52,098 bases of DNA from Quadrisphaera granulorum (GCF_003149145.1 NZ_QGDQ01000034.1:1-52098), one strand, 5' to 3'. Shown: positions 19,019 to 27,607, counted from the stretch's first letter. The notes: generated from the sequence alone by a model not told the origin. Translations and numbers: made by a program.

Positions 19019-19303
19019 TCAGTGGTCGTGGTCGTGGCTGTGCTCGGCCGAGGGGGTGCGCGGCACCGGGGCCGGCTCGCCCAGCTCGGCGTGGGCCTGG
19101 GCGACGACGTCACCCGTGGCCAGGCGCAGCTTCTCCACGCCCACCTCGGCTGCGCGGGACGCGCGGATGCCGAGCTTCGCCGTGGAGACGGCCGTGCGCC
19201 GGAGCGCGCCGGTGCCGCGACCGTCGGAAACGGCCTTGACGATGCCCGCGGAGGCGGCGGCGGTCAGCAGGAGCCGACCCAGGGGAGCGACAACGGGGAC
19301 CAC
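19019..19303 (-). CDS. PacL-type (DUF1490) small membrane partner of the metal ATPase
   Basis: 94 residues from GTG 19303 with TGGAGG five bases upstream. The N-terminal helix PLGRLLLTAAASAGIVKAVSDG is followed by a basic amphipathic region (about residues 30-65) and a histidine/aspartate-rich C-terminus ending EHSHDHDH. This matches DUF1490 proteins such as mycobacterial PacL1, which sits directly before ctpC, keeps the ATPase stable in membrane patches and binds zinc through its acidic-histidine tail. Gene order, spacing and tail all agree, so I infer the same partnership here. Confidence 0.85.
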   Translation of the reverse strand: MVPVVAPLGRLLLTAAASAGIVKAVSDGRGTGALRRTAVSTAKLGIRASRAAEVGVEKLRLATGDVVAQAHAELGEPAPVPRTPSAEHSHDHDH

Positions 19304-19330
19304 GGCAGCCTCCAGGGGTGGAACGGGAAC

Positions 19331-19350
19331 GGCGATGATGATAACGACTC
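19331..19350 (-). promoter_or_regulatory. Candidate promoter/metal-responsive site before the PacL gene
   Basis: GATGATGATAACGACT is a local AT-rich island in very GC-rich DNA, about 30 bases before the PacL start. On the minus strand it contains TATCAT, a plausible -10, and reads GTTATCATCATC, faintly like Zur-type boxes. The -35 is not recognisable. Confidence 0.3.
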
Positions 19351-19484
19351 TCGCGATGCCAGGGCGTCCGCCGTGACGCCCCTCAGGATCCTCGCCCGAT
19401 GGTCCGCCCGATCGTCACGTTCGCGACGACTGCCGGTCACCTGGCGATGGTCTGGCGGAGGGAGACGGCGACCACGCTGGCTCC

Positions 19485-20603
19485 GTGAGGGTAGCGATCA
19501 TCACAGACTCGTTCCTCCCTGCGATGAACGGCGTGGTCCGCTCCGTGCTCAGGGTGCTGGAGCACCTGGAGCGCGAGGGCCACTCGGCTCTCGTCATCTG
19601 CGCCAACCCCGGCGCACCACGGACCGTGCACGGCGCGATGGTCGTCGAGGTCCCCTCGGTCGGACTCCCGGGCTACACCGAGGTGCGCGTGCCGCTCCCG
19701 TCGGCCACCCGCCTGCGGGCCGTGCTGGCCGCTTTCGCGCCCGACGTCGTCCATCTCGCCTCACCGTTCGGACTGGGCGGCACTGCCGCGCGCGCCGCGA
19801 ACGGCCTCGGGTTGCCCGTCGTCGCCGTCTATCAGACCGACATCGCCGGGTTCGCGAGCCGCTACCCGCTCACGGCCAGGATCGGCACCGCCCAGGAGGC
19901 CGCGTGGTGGCGCGTGGAGGCGATCCACCGCCGCGCAGAACTGACGCTCGCGCCCACGGCCACCGTCGCCGAGCAGTTGCGCGCCCGCGGCATCCCCCGC
20001 ACCCGCGTGTGGGCGCGGGGTGTGGACGACGTCTTCGACCCCGCTCGCCGCGACCCCGCGCTGCGGGCCCGCCTCGCCCCGCACGGCGAAGTGCTCGTCG
20101 GCTACGTGGGGCGCCTCGCGCCCGAGAAGCGCCTGGAAGACCTCGCCGTCCTCACGGGAGTCCCGGCCACGCGGCTCGTGGTGGTCGGGGACGGACCCTC
20201 CCGCGGCCGCCTGCAGACCCTGCTGCCCGACGCCGCCTTCCTTGGCCAGCTCTCCGGGGAGCGGCTGGCCGCGGCGGTGGCGAGCCTGGACGTCTTCGTC
20301 CACACCGGCGAGCACGAGACGTTCTGCCAGGCCGCGCAGGAGGCGCTGGCCAGCGGCGTGCCCGTCGTCGCGCCGGCCGCCGGCGGGCTGCGGGACCTCG
20401 TGGACCCCAGCCGCACCGGATGGCTCTACGCCCCCGGGGACCTCGCCGGATTGCGCGCCCACGTGGCCGACCTCGCCGGTGACGCCGCCAAGCGCCGCGC
20501 CCTGGGCGAGGCCGCCCGGGAGCGCACCCGCGGCCGTACGTGGAGCGTGCTGTGCGGCCAGCTCGTGGACTACTACCGCGACGCGGTGGCCGTCGCCGTC
20601 TGA
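19485..20603 (+). CDS. GT4 family glycosyltransferase (GDP-mannose-dependent type)
   Basis: 372 residues from GTG 19485. A GT-B fold enzyme: N-domain MRVAIITDSFLPAMNGVVRSVLRVLEHLEREGH, then PLPSATRLRAVLAAFAPDVVHLASPFGLG and VYQTDIAGFASRY. The C-domain has VGYVGRLAPEKRLEDL, VVVGDGPSRGRL, FVHTGEHETFCQAAQEALASGVPVVAP and the E-x7-E type active site. Close relatives in mycobacteria and corynebacteria transfer mannose from GDP-mannose to glucuronyl-diacylglycerol or PIM lipids. No membrane helix is present, so it should act at the inner face of the membrane. The exact acceptor is uncertain. Confidence 0.87.
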   Translation: MRVAIITDSFLPAMNGVVRSVLRVLEHLEREGHSALVICANPGAPRTVHGAMVVEVPSVGLPGYTEVRVPLPSATRLRAVLAAFAPDVVHLASPFGLGGTAARAANGLGLPVVAVYQTDIAGFASRYPLTARIGTAQEAAWWRVEAIHRRAELTLAPTATVAEQLRARGIPRTRVWARGVDDVFDPARRDPALRARLAPHGEVLVGYVGRLAPEKRLEDLAVLTGVPATRLVVVGDGPSRGRLQTLLPDAAFLGQLSGERLAAAVASLDVFVHTGEHETFCQAAQEALASGVPVVAPAAGGLRDLVDPSRTGWLYAPGDLAGLRAHVADLAGDAAKRRALGEAARERTRGRTWSVLCGQLVDYYRDAVAVAV

Positions 20604-20627
20604 CGGACCGGTCTGCTCAGCGCCGGT

Positions 20628-20900
20628 TCAGAGGTCGAGCACGTGGTGGGCACCCATGACCACGAGCATCTGCCGGGCCGTGCCGTGCAGGCCCTCGAGG
20701 CGCAGCCGGTAGGGACGGACCTGCCGTGACAGGCCGATGAGGAAGCCCAGACCGGCCGAGTCGACGAACTCGACGTCGTGCAGGTCGACCACCCGCACCT
20801 CGCTCAGCTGTTCCGGCGCGAGGCGCTGCCCGGCGACCGCGTAGACGTCGATGTCTCCGCGCAGCACAAGTCGGCTGGGGTCTTCGGCGTCGAGAGCCAT
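20628..20900 (-). CDS. STAS-domain anti-sigma-factor antagonist
   Basis: 90 residues from ATG 20900; GTG 20933 would add 11 residues and cannot be excluded. The whole protein is a STAS domain: LVLRGDIDVYAVAGQRL, then VRVVDLHDVEFVDSAGLGFLIGLSRQV, with the phosphorylatable Ser48 in DSAGLG. Such proteins relieve an anti-sigma kinase of the RsbW type when unphosphorylated. The HATPase gene at 26535 could be a partner, but they are not adjacent. The gene converges on the GT4 gene, with 24 bases between. Confidence 0.85.
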   Translation of the reverse strand: MALDAEDPSRLVLRGDIDVYAVAGQRLAPEQLSEVRVVDLHDVEFVDSAGLGFLIGLSRQVRPYRLRLEGLHGTARQMLVVMGAHHVLDL

Positions 20901-21028
20901 CCCCGCTGCTCGGGGGGTCTCGTCATCGGGCACACCGACATGCTGGCCCACCGAGGGGCGCCGCGCACAGTCACCCCACCCCGCGCGCCGCGCCTCGTGC
21001 GGCAGACAACCTGTGTCACGGTGGTCGC

Positions 21029-22048
21029 ATGGCTGCTCTGACGGTGCGTGGGACCCCGCCCGGGGTCGTGGTTCGCGCATCGGCGTGTGCGCTGGCGGTG
21101 GCCTCGCTGGCCCTGGTTGCGGTAACGACGACGGCGCCCGCGGCGTCGGCAGCCCCTGCCAGCACGTCGCGCTGGTGGGGCGCCGACAGGTACGCCACCG
21201 CGGCCGCCGTCTCGAAGGAGTCCTTCCCGCAGGGCGCGCGCGACGTCGTCGTCGTGAGCGGTGCCCGGTTCCCCGATGCTCTGGCCGCGGCCCCGCTGGC
21301 CGCTCAGCTGGGCGGCCCCGTCCTCACCGTGCAGCCCGGTGACCTGCCGGAGGCGACCCGCGCCGAGCTGCAGCGCCTCTCGCCCGCCGTGATCCACGTG
21401 GTCGGTGGCACCTCTGCCGTCAGCGAGGACCTGTTCCGCCAGCTGCAGCCGCTGGCCTCCCAGCGGGTCGAGCGGATCCAGGGCGACGACCGGTACGGCA
21501 CCGCCGCCCGAGTGGCCACCACGTCCTTCGCCGATGCGAGCGAGGTGGTGCTCGCCTCCGGCGAGGACTTCCCCGATGCCCTCGCCGGGGGTGCTGCGGG
21601 CGCTGCGCTCGGATCGCCGCTGCTGCTGTCGGGCCGCGATGCGCTGCCGGCGGCCACGCGCAGCGCGCTGACGGCGCTGGCGCCGTCCCGGGTGACTCTC
21701 GTGGGAGGAACATCCGTGGTCACCCCCACCGTCGTGGCGCAGGTGAAGCAGGCGCTTCCGAGCACCGCCGTCGTGAGGCTGGCCGGGGACGACCGCTACG
21801 CCACCGCCGCCGTCGTGGCCCGCGACACGTGGGAGTCCGTGCCCTCACCCCTGCTCGCGAGCGGTGAAGCCTTCCCCGATGCCCTCGCCGGTGCCGCGCT
21901 CGGCGCGCCGCTGCTGCTGGCCCGCCGCGACTGCCTGCCCGCGGCCACCGTGACCGCCTACAAGGACCTGGGCGTCCGTGACGTCACCGCGGTGGGTGGC
22001 GAGGCGGCGCTCAGCGAGGCGGCGCTGGCCGCGACCCCCTGCCGCTGA
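21029..22048 (+). CDS. Secreted cell-wall-binding repeat protein
   Basis: 339 residues. An N-terminal signal peptide has a hydrophobic core at about 16-36 and a likely cut after APAASA. Three cell-wall-binding type 2 repeats follow, each starting R-x-x-G-x-DRYATAA-like (GADRYATAA, GDDRYGTAA, GDDRYATAA) and containing FPDALA and VGG motifs. The protein consists of these repeats only, with no catalytic domain, so a wall-binding or structural role is likely. The last repeat ends with Cys residues. The start ATG lies 128 bases from the divergent STAS gene. Confidence 0.9.
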   Translation: MAALTVRGTPPGVVVRASACALAVASLALVAVTTTAPAASAAPASTSRWWGADRYATAAAVSKESFPQGARDVVVVSGARFPDALAAAPLAAQLGGPVLTVQPGDLPEATRAELQRLSPAVIHVVGGTSAVSEDLFRQLQPLASQRVERIQGDDRYGTAARVATTSFADASEVVLASGEDFPDALAGGAAGAALGSPLLLSGRDALPAATRSALTALAPSRVTLVGGTSVVTPTVVAQVKQALPSTAVVRLAGDDRYATAAVVARDTWESVPSPLLASGEAFPDALAGAALGAPLLLARRDCLPAATVTAYKDLGVRDVTAVGGEAALSEAALAATPCR

Positions 22049-22082
22049 CCCGTTCTCCGGGTTTCTCAGCGTCGGTGAAGGC

Positions 22083-23330
22083 TCAGGACCGGCGCAGGGA
22101 GGCGACGAACCGCTCAAGCCGCGCCAGCCCCTCCTCGAGATCGGCGCGGGAGGCCGCGTACGAGAGCCGCACGTGGGTCTCGGCAGTGCCCGCCCCGAAG
22201 TCGCGCCCGGGGGTCAGCGCCACGTGCGCCTCCGCGAGCAACCGCTCGCAGAACTCCCACGCCCCCAGGTCCGTCGCGGAGACGTCGACGTAGACGTAGA
22301 AGGCGCCGTCCGGGGGGACGGGCACCTCCAGGCCCGCCCGCGCCAGCCCGTCGAGCACCAGCGCGCGCCGCGACCGCAGGTCCAGCCGGCGCGCCTCGAC
22401 CAGCGCCAACGACTCCGGCGTGAACGCCGCCAGCGCCGCGTGCTGCGCGGGCGTCGAGGCGCAGATGAAGAAATTGGCAGCGAGCTGTTCGGCGACGTCG
22501 ACGGCGTGCTCCGGCACCACGCACCACCCGAGCCGCCACCCCGTCATGCCCGTGTGCTTGGAGAAGCTGCCGATGACGACGGCGCCGTCGTCGAGGGCCA
22601 GCGCGCTGCGCGGTGGCTCGCCGTGCACGGAGTTGGCTACTGGGTCGGCTACTGGGTCGGCCAGGTCGAGGTAGATCTCGTCGACCACCCGCCACGCCCC
22701 GCGCTCGCGCGCCAGCCGGCAGATGGCCGCCAGCTCGGCCTCGGGCACGGTCGTGCCCGTGGGGTTGGAGGGGGTCGCGACGAGGACGGCGCGGGTCGCG
22801 GGCGTCCACGCGGCCGCCGCGGCCGCCGCCGACAGCTGGTAGCGGGTGGCCGGTGACGTCTGCACCTCCACCGCCCGCCCGCCGAGGGCGCGCACCAGCT
22901 GGCGGTTGCACGGGTAGGAGGGGTCGGCCATGAGGACGTCGTCGCCGGGGTCGACCACGAGGGCCATGACGAGCAGCAGCGCCGCCGAGGCCCCGGACGT
23001 CACCACCACGCGCCGGGGGTCGAGGTCGACGCCGTGGCGCTCGCGATACCGGCGTGCGATGGCCTCGCGGAGCGCGGGCAGGCCCAGGGCGGCCGTGTAG
23101 GGCAGCGGCCGGCCGTCCGTCACCTCGTGCAGGGCCGCGAGCACAGCGGGCGGGGCGCCGTCGTCGGGTTCGCCCAGGCTCAGGGCCACCACGTGGTGCC
23201 CCTCGGCGCGCAGGCGCGCGGCCCGCTCGGCGAACGCCATCGCGTGGAACGGCTCCACGGCGAGGGCGCGCTGCGAGGGCCGCGGTGCCGCCTCCCGGGG
23301 GTGGATGGGCGGGGTGTCCGGTGCTGCCAC
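22083..23330 (-). CDS. PLP-dependent class I/II aminotransferase
   Basis: 415 residues. It is a fold-type I aminotransferase of the aspartate/aromatic subgroup: VVALSLGEPDDGAPP near the N-terminus, YTAALGLPALREAIARRY, TSGASAALLLVMAL, DPSYPCNRQLV, TPSNPTGTTVP, VVDEIYLDL, the Schiff-base lysine in GSFSKHTGMTGWRLGW, and VRLSYA with the substrate-carboxylate Arg near the end. It is probably a 2-oxo acid aminotransferase; the amino donor cannot be told. The segment DPVADPVAN comes from a 12-base tandem duplication around 22634-22660. The gene is divergent from the methionine importer, which may be coincidental. Confidence 0.88.
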   Translation of the reverse strand: MAAPDTPPIHPREAAPRPSQRALAVEPFHAMAFAERAARLRAEGHHVVALSLGEPDDGAPPAVLAALHEVTDGRPLPYTAALGLPALREAIARRYRERHGVDLDPRRVVVTSGASAALLLVMALVVDPGDDVLMADPSYPCNRQLVRALGGRAVEVQTSPATRYQLSAAAAAAAWTPATRAVLVATPSNPTGTTVPEAELAAICRLARERGAWRVVDEIYLDLADPVADPVANSVHGEPPRSALALDDGAVVIGSFSKHTGMTGWRLGWCVVPEHAVDVAEQLAANFFICASTPAQHAALAAFTPESLALVEARRLDLRSRRALVLDGLARAGLEVPVPPDGAFYVYVDVSATDLGAWEFCERLLAEAHVALTPGRDFGAGTAETHVRLSYAASRADLEEGLARLERFVASLRRS

Positions 23331-23450
23331 CCGGCAGACACTGCCATCCGAGGCCCCGAGGGCACCCTCCCCTCGAGATCCATCACGATGCGGTCACGAA
23401 CGACGGCCCGCGTTTGACGACGGCGAGCGTCGCTTCGTACGGTCCTCCCA

Positions 23451-23550
23451 GGTCACGAGTGACAGCGCGTAGCCCTGGCTGGCTGTCCGGCAACCCTCCT
23501 CCGCGGCGGGGTGCTCCAGGTGACGACCCGGCCGCGTCCACGGGCGCGGC
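23451..23550 (+). promoter_or_regulatory. SAM-IV riboswitch controlling the methionine importer
   Basis: The run GAGTGACAGCG, GCCCTGGCTGGCTG, CCGGCAACC (23487-23495), CCGCGGCGGGGTGC and GGTGACGACC has the conserved blocks and order of the actinobacterial SAM-IV class. The outer stem is formed by GGTC (23451-23454) and GACC (23525-23528). A further hairpin (CCGCG / CGCGG) follows. It lies about 130 bases before metQ in the same direction. It should sense S-adenosylmethionine and lower expression when it is abundant. Confidence 0.88.
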
Positions 23551-23680
23551 AAGAGCGGAACGACCCGAGGAGTTGCTTCACCCCGACGCCTGCTGCGCTC
23601 TGTCGCCGCACTCCTCGACGTCCCCGCGCTGACCCTGACCATCGGGCGCCCCGCGCGACCATGCACCACCCAGGAGAACC

Positions 23681-24682
23681 ATGTCCAGCCCCACTCCCAC
23701 CCCCAGCAGCAGCGGTCCCGCCCTGCCCCCGAAGCCGAAGCGGAGGGCCCCTGTCGCGGCGATCGCGGTGGCCGTCGTCCTCGTCCTCGCCCTGGTGGCG
23801 GGCGGTGTCTGGCTGCTGCTCGGACGCAGCGGCGACGGTGGCGAAGCCACCGCGGCGAGCGGGCAGGCCACCAGCCAGGGCTTCAAGCCGAACGTCAAGA
23901 TCGGCGTCGCCGACAACGCCCTGCCGTACTGGAAGACGTACACCGAGCTCGCCAAGAGCAAGCTCGGCGTCACCGTCGAACTGGTGAACTTCTCCGACTA
24001 CAGCCTGCCGAACCCGGCGCTGAAGCAGGGCGAGATCGACCTCAACCAGTTCCAGCACATCCAGTACCTGGCCAACTACAACGTCACCGCCGGTGACGAC
24101 CTCCAGCCCATCGGCGCCACGGCCATCTACCCCCTGCCGCTGTACTCCACGTCCGTCAAGGACGTCGCGTCGCTGCCCGCTGACGCCGTCGTCGTGATCC
24201 CTAACGACGCCATCAACCAGGCCCGCGCTCTCCTGTTGCTGCAGCAGGCAGGTCTCGTGCAGCTCAAGGACGGCGGCACCGCCTTCTCCGACCTCGAGGA
24301 CGTGACCAGCGCCAAGGTCAAGATCACGCCCGTCGCGGCTGACCAGACCGCCCGTGCCCTGCAGAGCGGCTCCGCAGTGGCCGCCGTCGTCAACGTCAAC
24401 TACGCCGTCAAGGCGGGCCTGACCGACAGCCAGGTCATCGCCAAGGACGACCCGGCCTCCCCGTCCGCGGCTCCGTACGTCAACGTCTTCGCGGCCCGCG
24501 CCGCCGACAAGGACGACAAGACCTACCTCGCCCTGGCGCAGCTCTGGCACGACCCGGCCGTCCAGAAGGCCTTCGCGCCGGACTACCCCAGCGCCGTCAT
24601 CGTCGACAAGGCCGCCGCGGAACTGCAGGCCGACCTCGCGAAGGTCGAGCAGGACGCGAAGGCCGCCAAGGCCGCGGGCTGA
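23681..24682 (+). CDS. metQ: Methionine ABC importer substrate-binding protein
   Basis: 333 residues from ATG 23681 with AGGAG upstream. The mature domain belongs to the NLPA/MetQ family: KIGVADNALPYWKTYTELAKSKLGVTVELVNFSDYSLPNPALKQGEIDLNQFQHIQYL is diagnostic, and VVNVNYAVKAGLT is also typical. Instead of a lipobox there is a proline-rich cytoplasmic start and one transmembrane helix (about 26-46), so the protein appears tethered by a signal anchor. It delivers methionine to MetN/MetI. The SAM-IV riboswitch upstream supports the substrate. Confidence 0.93.
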   Translation: MSSPTPTPSSSGPALPPKPKRRAPVAAIAVAVVLVLALVAGGVWLLLGRSGDGGEATAASGQATSQGFKPNVKIGVADNALPYWKTYTELAKSKLGVTVELVNFSDYSLPNPALKQGEIDLNQFQHIQYLANYNVTAGDDLQPIGATAIYPLPLYSTSVKDVASLPADAVVVIPNDAINQARALLLLQQAGLVQLKDGGTAFSDLEDVTSAKVKITPVAADQTARALQSGSAVAAVVNVNYAVKAGLTDSQVIAKDDPASPSAAPYVNVFAARAADKDDKTYLALAQLWHDPAVQKAFAPDYPSAVIVDKAAAELQADLAKVEQDAKAAKAAG

Positions 24683-24683
24683 C

Positions 24684-25781
24684 GTGTCCGGCGACCTGAC
24701 CGGCCTCCGCGCCCCCGGCCTGCCTACCGGGGACGGCGGCGGTGACGTGCTCGTCGAGCTCGACGGTGTCACCAAGCGATTCGAGCGCGGCGGCACCACC
24801 GTCACCGCCGTCGACGAGGTCTCCCTCCGTGTCGCACGGGGGGAGGTGCTCGCCGTCATCGGCTACTCCGGCGCCGGCAAGTCGACGCTCGTGCGGCTGA
24901 TCAACGCGCTGGAGCTGCCGACGTCGGGCAGCGTGCGGGTGGCCGGGCAGGACCTCACCCGCCTCGGCGAGAAGGAGCTGCGGGCTGCCCGCGCCGGCAT
25001 CGGCATGATCTTCCAGCAGTTCAACCTGCTGAGCTCGCGCACGGTCGCCGGCAATGTCGCCTACCCGCTCAAGGTCGCCGGCGTCGGACGGGAGGAGCGA
25101 GATCGGCGCACCGCCGAGCTGCTCGACTTCGTCGGGTTGCTCGATCGCGCGCACGCCCACCCCGAGCAGCTCTCCGGCGGCCAGAAGCAGCGCGTGGGCA
25201 TCGCGCGAGCGCTGGCCACCAACCCGCCCCTCCTGCTGGCCGACGAGGCCACGAGTGCCCTCGACCCAGAGACCACCGAGGAGGTGCTCACCCTCTTGCG
25301 GCGGGTCAACACCGAGCTGGGCGTGACCATCGTGCTCATCACCCACGAGATGGAGGCCGTGCGCCGCGTCGCCGACCGGGTGGCCGTCATGGAACGGGGA
25401 CGTGTGGTGGAGGTCGGTGACGTCTACGACGTCTTCACCGCACCGACAACCGTGCCCGCGCAGCGTTTCGTGAGGTCGGCCACCCACGACCGGCCCAGCC
25501 CGGAGGCGCTCGCGCGGCTGCGCGAGCACCACCCCGGTCACCTGGTCACCGTGCGGATCACCGACCGGCCGCGACTGCAGCAACTCGTCGACGGAGCCTT
25601 CCGGGACGCCGGGGTGACCGCGGAGCTGGTCTACGGAGGGGTCGGCGAGGTGCGCGAGCGCCGCGCCGGCTCCCTCACCTACGAGCTGACCGGCGGCCAG
25701 CCCGACCCGGCGGCCGCGGTTCAGCGCGCACTCGCCGGGCTGCGCGCGCACGGCGTCGTCGTCGAAGAAGAGGAGGGCTGA
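24684..25781 (+). CDS. metN: Methionine ABC importer ATP-binding protein
   Basis: 365 residues from GTG 24684, one base after the metQ stop. Walker A is GYSGAGKST, the Q-loop FQQFNLL, the signature LSGGQKQRVGIARAL, Walker B LLLADEATSALDP and the switch ITHEMEAV. The C-terminal region from about residue 280 (VTVRITDRPRLQQLVDGAF) is a NIL domain, the allosteric methionine-binding domain of MetN that inhibits transport when methionine is plentiful. Tight spacing makes metQNI one operon. Confidence 0.95.
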   Translation: MSGDLTGLRAPGLPTGDGGGDVLVELDGVTKRFERGGTTVTAVDEVSLRVARGEVLAVIGYSGAGKSTLVRLINALELPTSGSVRVAGQDLTRLGEKELRAARAGIGMIFQQFNLLSSRTVAGNVAYPLKVAGVGREERDRRTAELLDFVGLLDRAHAHPEQLSGGQKQRVGIARALATNPPLLLADEATSALDPETTEEVLTLLRRVNTELGVTIVLITHEMEAVRRVADRVAVMERGRVVEVGDVYDVFTAPTTVPAQRFVRSATHDRPSPEALARLREHHPGHLVTVRITDRPRLQQLVDGAFRDAGVTAELVYGGVGEVRERRAGSLTYELTGGQPDPAAAVQRALAGLRAHGVVVEEEEG

Positions 25782-25782
25782 G

Positions 25783-26451
25783 GTGGACTTCTTCGCGGGG
25801 TTCCTCGACACCACCGACGTCTACGTCCGGGCCATCGGCCAGACGCTGCTCATCGTCAGCGTCGCCATGGTGATCTCCGGCGTCGTCGGGCTCGCGCTGG
25901 GTGTGGCCTTGTACGCCACGCGGCCGGGCAACCTCTACAGCAACCGTGTGGTCTTCGGGGCGATCGGCCTGCTGGTGAACATCATCAGGCCAATCCCCTT
26001 CGTGATCTTCATTGCCGCGATCGGGCCCTTGCAGCAGCTGGTCGTCGGCTCCACCATCGGCACCAACGCCGTGGCCTTCGCTATCGCCCTGGCAGCGGCG
26101 TTCGCCGTCGCCCGCATCGTCGAGCAGTCACTCGTTGGCGTCGACCCGGGCGTCGTCGAGGCGGCGCGCGCCATGGGCGCCTCGCGCGCCGCGATCCTCT
26201 TCGGTGTGGTGGTGCGGGAAGGCCTCGGGCCGCTCGTGCTCGGTTACACCTTCACCTTCGTGGGCATCGTCGACATGTCGGCTCAGGCCGGCCTCGTCGG
26301 CGGTGGGGGTCTCGGCGACTACGCCATCACCTACGGCTCGCAGACGTACAACTGGGGCATCGTCTACGCGGCCCTGGTGGCCATCGTGGCGATCGTCATC
26401 GTCGGGCAGTTCCTCGGCAACCGCCTCGCCCGAGCCGTCATGCGCCGCTGA
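25783..26451 (+). CDS. metI: Methionine ABC importer permease
   Basis: 222 residues from GTG 25783, one base after the metN stop. Five hydrophobic helices are visible, with the EAA coupling loop VEAARAMGASRAAILFGVVVREGLGPLV. The pattern NIIRPIPFVIFIAAIGPLQQLVVG and VDMSAQAGLVGGGGLGDYA is typical of MetI. It forms the membrane homodimer of the importer. Confidence 0.95.
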   Translation: MDFFAGFLDTTDVYVRAIGQTLLIVSVAMVISGVVGLALGVALYATRPGNLYSNRVVFGAIGLLVNIIRPIPFVIFIAAIGPLQQLVVGSTIGTNAVAFAIALAAAFAVARIVEQSLVGVDPGVVEAARAMGASRAAILFGVVVREGLGPLVLGYTFTFVGIVDMSAQAGLVGGGGLGDYAITYGSQTYNWGIVYAALVAIVAIVIVGQFLGNRLARAVMRR

Positions 26452-26534
26452 CAGCTGCCGTTCGCGGCGACGTCGCCTACCCTCGAACACGGCCGCCGAG
26501 CACGCTGACGGCTTAGCTCGAGAGCGGGAGACCT

Positions 26535-27500
26535 GTGGACGGGCGAGCGGTGTCCACGAAGGACCTGCCAGCGGTGCGGAGCGCGCTGGCCATGATGACG
26601 TACCCGCCGCAGGCGGCGTCCGTCCGGGCCTCCCGCCACTTCGTCGTGGGTGTGCTGGAGGCCAGTGGTCGCGCCGCGATGGCCGACGACGTCGGCCTGG
26701 TGGTCTCCGAGCTCGCCGCGAACGCCGTGCTGCACGCCCGCACCGACTTCGACGTCGTCATCTACGAGGTCGACGGGGGAGTCCGGGTCAGCATCCGCGA
26801 CCGCTCCCCGGCGCTGCCGGTGCTCGTGGCGCCCAGCGCCTCCTCGATGAGCGGGCGCGGGCTGGCTCTCGTGGAACGGCTCGTCTCCCGCTGGGGAGCT
26901 GGGCCCTCCACGTCGTCCTCGGTGGGTGGCAAGAGCGTGTGGTTCGAGGTGGACGACGGCCCCGCGGGGGCGCCCGTGCCTGACGTGGCGGACCTGAGCG
27001 TCGAGGAGCTCCTCGCCGCCTGGAGCGATGACGTCACCGAGATCGCCACCGTGATCACCGCGCGGCAGGACGAGGACGGCGTCGACGTCGTCCTCCCCGC
27101 GCTGGACGCTGTCGAGCTGCTCGCGGCCAAGGAGCGCCTCGACGACGTCCTCCGCGAGCTGCAGCTGGTGCTGCTCGCCGGTAGCCCTGTTGCCAGCGCG
27201 CGCGGCCTCGCGGTCGCTCGCCGCCTCGACGAGGCCGCCCGCGCCTTCGACGACGTGCGCCGTCAGGTTCGGCGTCAGGTCAGCCACGCGGTCGCCACCG
27301 GTGGGGAGCGAGTGGCCCTCGAACTGCACCTGCCTCCCGGCACCGGCGAGCGCGCCGCCGCGTACCGCGCCGCCGTCGAGGCCGCCGAGGAGCTCGCGGA
27401 GGTGGAGGGGTCGCTGCTCAGCGTCGCCGCCACACTGGCGCGGCATCGGGCGGTGCGCCGCGCCTATCTCGACGAGATCATCGCTGCCACCCGCGCCTGA
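26535..27500 (+). CDS. RsbW-like anti-sigma-factor ATPase with C-terminal extension
   Basis: 321 residues from GTG 26535 with GGGAG upstream. The N-terminal half is a GHKL ATPase of the HATPase_c_2 type: N-box DDVGLVVSELAANAVLHA, G1-like VSIRDRSP and G2-like MSGRGLALVERLVSRWG. The second half (about 150-321) is an alanine/glutamate-rich helical domain of unknown function. RsbW-type kinases bind sigma factors and phosphorylate STAS antagonists, so the STAS gene at 20628 is a possible partner. It is monocistronic, and the REP-like hairpin follows 40 bases after its stop. Confidence 0.78.
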   Translation: MDGRAVSTKDLPAVRSALAMMTYPPQAASVRASRHFVVGVLEASGRAAMADDVGLVVSELAANAVLHARTDFDVVIYEVDGGVRVSIRDRSPALPVLVAPSASSMSGRGLALVERLVSRWGAGPSTSSSVGGKSVWFEVDDGPAGAPVPDVADLSVEELLAAWSDDVTEIATVITARQDEDGVDVVLPALDAVELLAAKERLDDVLRELQLVLLAGSPVASARGLAVARRLDEAARAFDDVRRQVRRQVSHAVATGGERVALELHLPPGTGERAAAYRAAVEAAEELAEVEGSLLSVAATLARHRAVRRAYLDEIIAATRA

Positions 27501-27540
27501 GCCGCCCGACCTCCCGCGACCAGGACCTCCTCACCCCAAC

Positions 27541-27593
27541 GTGATCATGGGCAGTCGGCCACCTCACGCGGGTGGCCGACTGCCCATGATCAC
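27541..27593. repeat. Complete REP-like hairpin, GTGATCATGGGC family
   Basis: A perfect 23-base inverted repeat (27541-27563 and 27571-27593) with a 7-base loop. The outer core is identical to the 10791 copy, but the inner variable part is AGTCGGCC. It lies between convergent genes. Confidence 0.92.
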
Positions 27594-27607
27594 GGAGGGG
27601 GAGTTGG

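Noticed and set aside
16960-19239. A 759-residue plus-strand open frame opposite the metal ATPase
   Set aside because: It is the antisense shadow of ctpC and the PacL gene in very GC-rich DNA: low complexity, no domain, and the opposite strand has full ATPase motifs.
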